Shown one piece after another: positions 1 through 4,157 of a stretch of 5,380 bases of DNA. The position numbers and the translations under genes were made by a program. A model generated the notes under the pieces. It made no database searches and had not been told where the DNA came from. It saw nothing but the letters and a program-made list of their open reading frames with translations. Position 1 is the first letter of the stretch, and each line of letters starts with the position of its first letter. Origin of the DNA: Dehalococcoidia bacterium (GTDB taxonomy: Bacteria; Chloroflexota; Dehalococcoidia; UBA2979); assembly GCA_004297315.1 (NCBI GenBank), contig SCTU01000011.1, forward strand, positions 1-5,380, read 5' to 3'.

Positions 1-333
1 CCGTGCCAGTCCTACACGCTCGACGTCGACATCCAGTGGGTGGACAGCGGAGAGCACCACACGGTCCAGGTCCACTCCGGTAGCGGCCGCGCGGACATGG
101 GGAACTGGTTCGTGAACAGCACCGGCGGTACCGCCGCGCACGAGAGCGGGCACATGTTCGGCAATGCTGACGAGTACGCCGACGCGAACTGCCCGGGCCG
201 CACGGTCACCTCAGATGGGAGCATCATGCAGAACAGCCAGACCGGGCAGGTCCTGCAGCGCCACTACCAGGGCTTTGCGGACTGGCTGTCCGCCTGGACG
301 TGCTGCAGCTACGCGGTGGGAAATAGAGGCTAA
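1..333 (+). CDS. Metzincin-like zinc metalloprotease, C-terminal part (5' end outside window)
   Basis: This is the last 110 residues of a protease whose start lies before the window; the frame is open from base 1 to TAA at 331-333. HESGHMFGNAD (bases 139-171) matches the metzincin zinc motif HExxHxxGxx(H/D): two His and the final Asp would bind zinc, and Glu48 of the visible part would be the catalytic base. Asp as third ligand, as in snapalysin-type enzymes, is less common than His. About 17 residues later, Ser-Ile-Met (bases 220-228) fits the Met-turn that underlies the zinc site. Four Cys (visible residues 2, 64, and a CC pair near 99-100) could form disulfides, which would suit an exported enzyme, but the signal-peptide region is not visible. 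The next gene starts 4 nt downstream, so the two are probably cotranscribed. The family call is firm; substrate and localisation are unknown. Confidence 0.8.
   Translation, partial: PCQSYTLDVDIQWVDSGEHHTVQVHSGSGRADMGNWFVNSTGGTAAHESGHMFGNADEYADANCPGRTVTSDGSIMQNSQTGQVLQRHYQGFADWLSAWTCCSYAVGNRG
325..329 (+). promoter_or_regulatory. Shine-Dalgarno site for the 152-aa gene
   Basis: AGAGG lies 8 nt before the ATG at 338, inside the last codons of the protease gene. It fixes the start of the next gene and supports translational coupling. Longer in-frame extensions into the protease gene lack such a site. Confidence 0.55.
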
Positions 334-337
334 CGTC

Positions 338-796
338 ATGACGCAGCAACCGACGACCATTCACTTCGACGCTGAGCGTCTGGGCGACTTTGAACTCGCG
401 GCGGACGTTGGCAATCCGTATTCGCCGGACGGTGCCACGCGGGCCGTGCTCGCGGGCACGGGCGAGGTCGTGGTCACGCATCGACGGTTGGATTTGGGCA
501 AGCCCGGCGAAGGTGGACAAGACGGTGAGCAGGTGGGCACGCACCGGCTGGGCCCGGACGCCACGCGGACGCTGGTCGCGCGCGCCTCGACGTTCGTCTG
601 GGGCGCCCCGTTCCCTGCTCGCCCGGGCATACCTGACGAGCCGGTGATCACGTGGACACTCTCCGACCGTCGAGGCGGGCAGGTGACGTTGAAGGCCTGG
701 CTACGGGATGTCGAACGAGACGAGCGGATGGCGCCCGTGCTCACCACGCTTCGGCAGGCGGTCGACGCCGCGACCGACGGACGTCATTACCTGTAG
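338..796 (+). CDS. Hypothetical 152-aa soluble protein (possible protease partner)
   Basis: I do not recognise this protein with confidence. It has no signal peptide, membrane segment or cysteine. The ATG at 338 is chosen because AGAGG sits 8 nt upstream and it follows the protease stop by only 4 nt. The sequence alternates short beta-like stretches (around AVLAGTGEVVVTHRRLD, residues 34-52, and PVITWTLSD, residues 101-109) and ends in a likely helix with the pattern APVLTTLRQAVDA (residues 131-143). This order loosely recalls emfourin-type inhibitors, small proteins encoded beside metalloproteases (protealysin/emfourin pairs), with a PD...W-T-L strand before a C-terminal helix. That resemblance is an impression from layout, not a match I can prove. 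Position in the operon suggests a job tied to the protease: inhibitor, chaperone or immunity-like partner. Confidence 0.7.
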   Translation: MTQQPTTIHFDAERLGDFELAADVGNPYSPDGATRAVLAGTGEVVVTHRRLDLGKPGEGGQDGEQVGTHRLGPDATRTLVARASTFVWGAPFPARPGIPDEPVITWTLSDRRGGQVTLKAWLRDVERDERMAPVLTTLRQAVDAATDGRHYL

Positions 797-834
797 CAGC
801 ACCCGCGAGGGCCAACGAGAGCGCAGGTGGGGTC

Positions 835-1290
835 ATGAAATCGGCGAGCGATCCACTGGTGCTCCGCAACGCCGCGGACCTCCGCGTGCTGCTGCGCGGG
901 AGAACCCGAGGCAAGACGATTACGCTCGACACTCCGCAGCTGCCCCTCGATGAGCAAATGCGCTGGCAGGCGCGTCTCGCGCGCGACAACGGAGCATGCG
1001 GTTGCGAGACGGGGGAACGCTTCAGCGTCGTCGGCCTGATCGCCATCGTGCTGCTCGTCTGGCTGACGTGGGGACGGGCGGACTGGAGCTGGCTTGACCG
1101 GGGACTGTGGGCCTTCGGCATCCTGCTCGCCACGGGACTCGCGGGAAAGGCGACCGGACTCTGGAAGGCTCGCCAGCGCCTGCGGCACTCGGTTGCCGAA
1201 CTCAGCGTGCGGCTAGCGAGTCTTGAAGACGCCGTCGCGCCGTCAGGCCCTGCCTTGGTCAACTACGGAGAATCCGCGCTCCACAACTGA
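835..1290 (+). CDS. Hypothetical 151-aa membrane protein, two-helix hairpin
   Basis: The function is unknown. Two hydrophobic stretches, residues about 63-79 (FSVVGLIAIVLLVWLTW) and 89-106 (RGLWAFGILLATGLAGKA), form a hairpin separated by a short Trp-rich turn (ADWSW). The N-terminal 60 residues are soluble and end in a Cys-Gly-Cys motif (residues 55-57, context ACGCETG) just before helix 1. The tail (about residues 110-151) is basic, then amphipathic (RLRHSVAELSVRLASLEDAV), and could be a short coiled coil. Start ATG 835 has AGGTGG at 825-830. An in-frame extension to 652 would overlap the previous gene and has no support. The gene lies 38 nt after the 152-aa gene in the same direction, so it probably belongs to the same operon. 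The paired Cys could bind metal or form a redox pair; this is a guess. Confidence 0.72.
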   Translation: MKSASDPLVLRNAADLRVLLRGRTRGKTITLDTPQLPLDEQMRWQARLARDNGACGCETGERFSVVGLIAIVLLVWLTWGRADWSWLDRGLWAFGILLATGLAGKATGLWKARQRLRHSVAELSVRLASLEDAVAPSGPALVNYGESALHN

Positions 1291-1408
1291 ATGCGACGTC
1301 CTCGATCGTCGATGAGCAGCTCGGCCAGAGGCCACGACGCGTTCGAGCCGTGCCACCGCGTGCCGCCGATGCCTGCGTGCACCGACCGACCAGAGGCCGG
1401 GCCGAGGG
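1291..1408. other. Convergent intergenic spacer
   Basis: This is the 118-bp space between the stop of the membrane-protein gene and the stop of the minus-strand cyclase-like gene. Only short GC-rich inverted repeats are present (for example GAGC-A-GCTC near 1313-1322), with no T-run on either strand. I cannot point to a convincing intrinsic terminator. Confidence 0.5.
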
Positions 1409-2059
1409 CTAGGGTGCGGCGATCGGGAGCGGGAAGACGTACGACTGGATCGGCTCCAGATGCTCGTACGTGTCGGTGACTGGCGTTGCCCGACCGAGGG
1501 GTAGCCGGAGCTGGGCGACGGCGGCGGCGGTGAACAGAGCGTACGCGCCGCTCCCGACGGCTTCGGCGGCGTGGTTCTTGAGCAGCCGGTGCACGGCGTT
1601 CACATCGGGCCCAAGGAGCTCCTCGCGACCCGCGATCGGATGGACGACGTACGTACCCGCGTGGAGGATGAACTTCAGGTCGAGGTCGATGCCGAGTGCG
1701 CAGGCGGAGCAGCCGCACGTGCGCGCCTCCTCAGCCGTCGCGATCTGTCCCCTGAATTCGCCATAGCAGGCATCGATGAAGTCGAGCACTTGCTGGCCGT
1801 GGATTGCCAGGTCGTCCGCGCCGGCAAATGCGAAGACTGCGTCACCCTCGGTCTTTGAAAGCGTGAACGGCGGGATGAGCCGCTCGACGACGCCGTCGAG
1901 AAGCGTCGCCATCAGCGGATACGCCGGGGGGATGACGCCGGTCCGGCCCATCTCCTCGCCGTGCGCCGCACCGACTGCCTGCAGGAATGCGGTGTATCCG
2001 GAAATGTCGGCGAGCAGGAGCGTCCCCTGCCTCGCGGCGACCACGTCATGTGCTGGCAC
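1409..2059 (-). CDS. DUF2652 family protein, class III nucleotide-cyclase-like
   Basis: The 216-aa protein matches the DUF2652 pattern, a family related to class III adenylate/guanylate cyclases. The first metal-site Asp is in LLLADISGYTAFL (Asp18). KTEGDAVFAF supplies Lys69, at the purine-recognition position, and Asp73, the second metal ligand. GPDVNAVHRLLKN supplies Asn154 and Arg158 with the N-x3-R spacing of the transition-state residues. The usual Asp/Thr specificity position before LxG is Glu, so the substrate is uncertain. A CGCSAC cluster (Cys115, 117, 120), which I associate with this family, may bind metal. The start chosen is GTG 2059-2057, because GGAGG lies 5 nt upstream; the ORF runs on to an ATG at 2125, but those 22 codons look non-conserved. 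There are no membrane or receptor domains. It is monocistronic, divergent from the acidic gene and convergent with the protease operon. Activity in vivo is unproven. Confidence 0.85.
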   Translation of the reverse strand: MPAHDVVAARQGTLLLADISGYTAFLQAVGAAHGEEMGRTGVIPPAYPLMATLLDGVVERLIPPFTLSKTEGDAVFAFAGADDLAIHGQQVLDFIDACYGEFRGQIATAEEARTCGCSACALGIDLDLKFILHAGTYVVHPIAGREELLGPDVNAVHRLLKNHAAEAVGSGAYALFTAAAVAQLRLPLGRATPVTDTYEHLEPIQSYVFPLPIAAP

Positions 2060-2064
2060 GCTCG
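2060..2064 (-). promoter_or_regulatory. Start-deciding Shine-Dalgarno of the DUF2652 gene
   Basis: On the minus strand a GGGAGG run precedes the GTG start at 2059 with a 5-nt CGAGC spacer, so the core SD bases lie just beyond the positions given (about 2065-2070). It favours the GTG over the upstream ATG at 2125. Confidence 0.5.
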
Positions 2065-2162
2065 CCTCCCGCGCGAGTTGCGACCGACCACAATGGTACC
2101 CCGATGGCGGGGCGCATCCCGGCAATCAGCGCTTGGCTTCGCCGCCGACCTGCGATGACGTG

Positions 2163-2194
2163 CGCGTCTCCCGACTGCTCACGGTGGAGACGCG
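2163..2194. repeat. Intergenic hairpin, 9-bp perfect stem
   Basis: CGCGTCTCC (2163-2171) pairs exactly with GGAGACGCG (2186-2194) around a 14-nt loop. No T-run follows on either strand, so it is not a standard terminator. A second stem, CGCGAG (2191-2196) with CTCGCG (2213-2218), shares bases 2191-2194 and is therefore mutually exclusive with it. This could be a leader switch or chance pairing in GC-rich DNA. It lies between the divergent DUF2652 and acidic-protein genes. Confidence 0.4.
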
Positions 2195-2258
2195 AGAAGG
2201 CGGACTGCCGGCCTCGCGAACCTCTGAGCGACCTGCGCCACCAAACCCTCGACACGTT

Positions 2259-2278
2259 CATAGAACAGGTGTTCTATG
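2259..2278. promoter_or_regulatory. LexA-type (SOS/Cheo) operator candidate
   Basis: CATAGAACA-GG-TGTTCTATG is a perfect palindrome with 9-bp arms and a 2-nt centre. Its core GAAC-AGGT-GTTC fits the Gram-positive LexA box GAAC-N4-GTTC, including the purine and pyrimidine preferences at the inner positions. It lies 43 nt before the ATG of the acidic gene and about 200 nt from the divergent DUF2652 start, so the acidic gene is the likelier target. Another dimeric repressor could use the same site. The palindrome itself is certain; LexA binding is inferred. Confidence 0.65.
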
Positions 2279-2287
2279 GAACAGCGT

Positions 2288-2305
2288 CACCCCTCGGCGG
2301 GGGTG
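2288..2305 (+). promoter_or_regulatory. Small leader hairpin before the acidic gene
   Basis: CACCCC (2288-2293) pairs with GGGGTG (2300-2305) around a 6-nt loop. It ends 2 nt before the AAGGAG Shine-Dalgarno (2308-2313), so if transcribed it could influence ribosome access. No T-run is present, so it is not a terminator. It may be chance. Confidence 0.3.
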
Positions 2306-2321
2306 GGAAGGAGCTGGCGCC

Positions 2322-2957
2322 ATGGCCCGCATGCTGACCGACGTCATGGAACGCGAGGCGTACGAGGACGCCCTCGACCCGCTGCCCGACGACGACCTGC
2401 CCGAGGTCGACGTCGATGACCTCGACGGACAGGACGGCGACGACCTCGACGAGGCAGGCGACCCACTCGAGGACGAGCCGGCCGCCCTGCTCGACGACGC
2501 GCTCGACGACGTGCCGGACGACGACTTCGCGGACGCCGACGGCGAGCCGCTGCCGGACGAGGTGCAGGCGGAGATCGAGGCGCTGGCCGCTGAGGGCCTC
2601 GCCGGCGAGGAAGCCGAGCGCGCACGCGGCCTGGAGGAGGCGCTCGCCGCGACGCAGCGCGAACTCGCCCGCCAGCGCGACCTCGCCTCGGTCGCCGTCG
2701 CGCGCTACCGCGAGGCGGTGCTCGCCGCGGAGCCGGACCTGCCGCCGGAGATGGTGCGCGGCGAGAGCATCGAGGACGTGGACGCCTCGATCGCCGCGGC
2801 GCGCACGATGGTGGCCCACGTCCGCGAACGCGTCGAGGCCCGCCGCCCCTCGGAGCGCGGCTTCCCCGCCGGCGCCCCCGCCCGCGAGTCGAGCGCGCGC
2901 GGCCACCTCACTGCGCGCCAGAAGATCGCGGCCGGCCTGCAGGAGCGGATGATCTAG
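2322..2957 (+). CDS. Highly acidic coiled-coil protein, phage-scaffold-like
   Basis: The 211-aa protein has three zones. Residues about 14-80 are a low-complexity Asp/Glu-rich segment (runs such as DDDLPEVDVDDLD). Residues about 79-135 are a likely helix or coiled coil (EVQAEIEALAAEGL, LEEALAATQRELARQRD). The C-terminal third is more basic: a VRGESIEDVDASI helix, a Pro/Ala-rich linker (FPAGAPAR), and a terminal LTARQKIAAGLQERM helix. An acidic N-part, central coiled coil and basic C-tail is the layout of tailed-phage head scaffolding proteins, and the ending resembles hypothetical proteins in prophage structural modules. No terminase, portal or capsid gene is visible, so this would be an orphan or a remnant. 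ATG 2322 has AAGGAG 8 nt upstream. A LexA-like palindrome precedes it. The last 72 codons plus stop are repeated at 3621-3839. Coding is secure; the function is inferred. Confidence 0.78.
   Translation: MARMLTDVMEREAYEDALDPLPDDDLPEVDVDDLDGQDGDDLDEAGDPLEDEPAALLDDALDDVPDDDFADADGEPLPDEVQAEIEALAAEGLAGEEAERARGLEEALAATQRELARQRDLASVAVARYREAVLAAEPDLPPEMVRGESIEDVDASIAAARTMVAHVRERVEARRPSERGFPAGAPARESSARGHLTARQKIAAGLQERMI
2739..2957 (+). repeat. 219-bp direct repeat, copy 1 (3' end of acidic gene)
   Basis: This copy starts at codon 140 (CTG) of the acidic gene and ends at its TAG. It matches 3621-3839 at a constant offset of 882 bp, with five differences by eye: C/T at 2759, the CC/GC dinucleotide region around GCCCAC/GCGCGC (two changes), T/C in CTCACT, and G/A in the penultimate Arg codon. 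Identity stops abruptly at both ends. Confidence 0.97.
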
Positions 2958-3012
2958 CGCCTCGGGTCACTCGCCCACGGGCTCGCGAGAGGCATTGATG
3001 GATTGTGATCGA

Positions 3013-3026
3013 CGATATGCGTATCG
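3013..3026. promoter_or_regulatory. Palindrome upstream of the DUF4258/DUF2283 pair, operator candidate
   Basis: CGATA-TGCG-TATCG is a 14-nt inverted repeat with 5-bp arms, about 75 nt before the favoured GTG start and 13 nt before the alternative TTG. TTGATG (2995-3000) and TATGCG (3016-3021), 15 nt apart, are weak -35/-10 candidates overlapping it. Toxin-antitoxin operons are often autoregulated at such sites. Assignment is tentative. Confidence 0.35.
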
Positions 3027-3089
3027 GGATGATCCGAATTGCGGCCGTTACCCGTGCGTTCCTACAGTGGCCAGGCAGATAGACGATCC

Positions 3090-3344
3090 GTGACCGACCG
3101 GCCCTCGGATCGACCGACGTTTCTCAATCCCCATGTGCGCTCTCGGATGGAGTTGCGGGGCATCACCGCAGAAGCGATCGACTGGGTCCTCGCGAACTAT
3201 CACACGCAGTTTCCAGCCGCTCCGCGACAAGGCATGAAACCTGCCATCATCTATCAGGGGACGTACGGCGGACGAGAACTGCAGGTCTACGTACAGCGGG
3301 ATTCTCACCCGCCGTACGTAAAGACCGCGGCATGGAGGGACTAA
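3090..3344 (+). CDS. DUF4258 family protein, toxin-like partner
   Basis: The family signature is PHVRSRMELRGITAEAIDWVL, matching the DUF4258 start (His...RM..RGIT...I..VL). It is followed by beta-strands (AIIYQG, GRELQVYVQRD) and a terminal VKTAAWRD. Small DUF4258 proteins often sit next to DUF2283 proteins in toxin-antitoxin-like pairs, where this would be the toxin, possibly with an RNase-like fold related to RelE/BrnT; the biochemistry is not settled. From GTG 3090 the protein is 84 aa, a typical length. TTG at 3039 (101 aa) and GTG at 3054 are alternatives. None has a strong SD, so the start is uncertain. The stop lies 3 nt before the DUF2283 ATG. The surrounding segment is visibly less GC-rich than the acidic gene, consistent with acquisition. 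Confidence 0.8.
   Translation: MTDRPSDRPTFLNPHVRSRMELRGITAEAIDWVLANYHTQFPAAPRQGMKPAIIYQGTYGGRELQVYVQRDSHPPYVKTAAWRD
3334..3339 (+). promoter_or_regulatory. Shine-Dalgarno of the DUF2283 gene
   Basis: GGAGGG, inside the last codons of the DUF4258 gene, is 8 nt before ATG 3348. It is much stronger than any site before the DUF4258 start, which fits higher translation of the antitoxin-like partner. Confidence 0.6.
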
Positions 3345-3347
3345 CCC

Positions 3348-3590
3348 ATGCAGCCAGTCACCTACGACGCAGATGCAGATGTGCTGTACGTACGCCTGAA
3401 CGACGGTCAATCCGCCCGACAGTCTCGGCTTGGCGATCTACGGATTATCGATTTCGACGCCGACGGCACGATTCTCGGCATCGAGTTTGTTGACGCCAGC
3501 GGCGGCGCCGATCTTCGCGATCTCCCGTTCGCTCAGAGGGTGGAGCAGCTGATCCACGACAGCGGACTACCGATCAGGCTCTACGCGTAA
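3348..3590 (+). CDS. DUF2283 family protein, antitoxin-like partner
   Basis: The 80-aa protein begins with the DUF2283 hallmark YDADADVLYVRLNDG (the YD...D.LY.....  pattern), followed by IIDFDADGTILGIEFVDAS (beta strands around a DxDGxIxGIE turn) and a short C-terminal helix (AQRVEQLI). The full family domain is present. DUF2283 proteins occur downstream of or beside DUF4258 proteins and are taken to be the antitoxin or immunity member; I infer this role here from the pairing. ATG 3348 has a strong GGAGGG. The 3-nt gap from the preceding stop indicates one transcript and coupled translation. The frame remains open for ten codons beyond TAA 3588-3590 and runs straight into the second repeat copy in its original reading frame, so this single stop separates the two. 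Confidence 0.85.
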   Translation: MQPVTYDADADVLYVRLNDGQSARQSRLGDLRIIDFDADGTILGIEFVDASGGADLRDLPFAQRVEQLIHDSGLPIRLYA

Positions 3591-3620
3591 ACGACTCGGG
3601 GACAGAACAAGCCCCCGCGT

Positions 3621-3839
3621 CTGCCGCCGGAGATGGTGCGTGGCGAGAGCATCGAGGACGTGGACGCCTCGATCGCCGCGGCGCGCACGATGGTGGCGCG
3701 CGTCCGCGAACGCGTCGAGGCCCGCCGCCCCTCGGAGCGCGGCTTCCCCGCCGGCGCCCCCGCCCGCGAGTCGAGCGCGCGCGGCCACCTCACCGCGCGC
3801 CAGAAGATCGCGGCCGGCCTGCAGGAGCGAATGATCTAG
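3621..3839 (+). pseudogene. Headless 3' copy of the acidic gene (direct repeat copy 2)
   Basis: This copy encodes the last 72 residues of the acidic protein with one change (His166 to Arg) and the same TAG end. It has no start region of its own. An internal ATG at 3633 would give a 68-aa peptide, but GGAG directly abuts that ATG, which is too close for a good SD. It is five nucleotides different from 2739-2957, four of them silent. It is in frame with the upstream DUF2283 gene but separated from it by TAA. The most likely reading is a non-expressed gene fragment; translation of the C-terminal domain alone is possible but unsupported. Confidence 0.85.
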
Positions 3840-4087
3840 GGGGTGGAGAAGGACTCCAGCTCGGGCGCCCGGAAAGGTGCGTATATCCACTCCTGGAGGG
3901 CGCGAGCATCCAGACCCGTGGGGACGTGCTTAGACCAGAAGTCCCACGATTCCCGAACCATGTCTTCGATGGTCGGGTACTTCGCGATGACCGAGTCCTC
4001 AGACTCGCCCCGGGCCAGTGCCAGTTTCACCGAACGCTCAACCGCAGGTGACAGGTAACCCCACCTCCGCGACGTACGCCATGCCAT
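3836..4087 (-). CDS. Small 83-aa protein, DUF433-like
   Basis: The call rests on residues about 17-55: VERSVKLALARGESEDSVIAKYPTI, then EDMVRESWDFW. This resembles the DUF433 helix-turn-helix pattern (…LL..G.S.EEV...YP.L..EDV..AL.Y…), a family of small DNA-binding, antitoxin-type proteins. The N-terminus (MAWRTSRRWGYLS) is basic and the C-tail does not match anything I know. The start is ATG 4087 because GGGAGGTG (4092-4099) lies 4 nt upstream; a longer ORF start at 4129 would place the promoter inside the gene. The consensus TATAAT at 4106-4111 indicates its own transcription. Its TAG shares the CTAG at 3836-3839 with the plus-strand stop of repeat copy 2, so the two are convergent. No obvious toxin partner is adjacent. 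The family link is suggestive only. Confidence 0.6.
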   Translation of the reverse strand: MAWRTSRRWGYLSPAVERSVKLALARGESEDSVIAKYPTIEDMVRESWDFWSKHVPTGLDARALQEWIYAPFRAPELESFSTP

Positions 4088-4091
4088 GCAG

Positions 4092-4099
4092 CACCTCCC
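4092..4099 (-). promoter_or_regulatory. Strong Shine-Dalgarno of the 83-aa gene
   Basis: GGGAGGTG on the minus strand, 4 nt before ATG 4087, decides the start over the upstream ATG at 4129. Confidence 0.65.
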
Positions 4100-4105
4100 G
4101 CATGT

Positions 4106-4111
4106 ATTATA
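4106..4111 (-). promoter_or_regulatory. Consensus -10 element (TATAAT) for the 83-aa gene
   Basis: The minus strand reads TATAAT exactly, in a locally AT-rich patch (TTATTGTATAATAC) that stands out in this GC-rich window. A -35 at 17 nt spacing would be GTTCCA, a poor match. Transcription would start around 4099, giving a very short leader that is mostly the SD. The gap to the glycosylase stop at 4158 gives room for this independent promoter. Confidence 0.55.
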
Positions 4112-4157
4112 CAATAACGTAGGACGCATGGAACTGTTCTGCTGTCACGATCCGGTA

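Larger units (their letters stand above)
2739..3839 (+). mobile_element. Repeat-bracketed DUF4258/DUF2283 cassette (candidate mobile unit)
   Basis: Two 219-bp direct repeats (2739-2957 and 3621-3839) enclose 663 bp holding only the DUF4258/DUF2283 pair and its leader. The left repeat completes the acidic gene; the right one is a headless copy of the same 3' end. This R-X-R layout is what single-crossover integration of a circle carrying X and R would leave, or insertion that regenerates the target gene's 3' end, or a local duplication. No recombinase, transposase or terminal inverted repeat is visible, so the mechanism and any mobility are inferred. Confidence 0.5.

Noticed and set aside
164..337. 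Earlier start for the 152-aa gene
   Set aside because: It would overlap the protease active-site region in another frame and has no ribosome site; ATG 338 has AGAGG at good spacing.
1776..2321. Upstream extension of the acidic-protein frame
   Set aside because: It lies antisense to the DUF2652 gene, lacks a start signal, and the composition changes sharply at ATG 2322, which has a strong SD.
2274..2906. Long minus-strand ORF opposite the acidic gene
   Set aside because: It is a shadow of the GC-rich coding strand. A similar minus-strand ORF at 3567-3890 exists only because the sequence is repeated.
3597..3617. CGGGG...CCCCG hairpin after the DUF2283 gene as a terminator
   Set aside because: The stem is only 5 bp with an 11-nt loop and there is no T-run. 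It may be chance, or a trace of a REP-like sequence, but I cannot support either.
4088..4129. Longer start for the 83-aa gene at 4129
   Set aside because: It would put the TATAAT element and the strong SD inside the coding region.
4131..4139. GAAC-T-GTTC as a second LexA box
   Set aside because: The half-sites are only 1 nt apart, not the 4 nt required for the Gram-positive LexA box.
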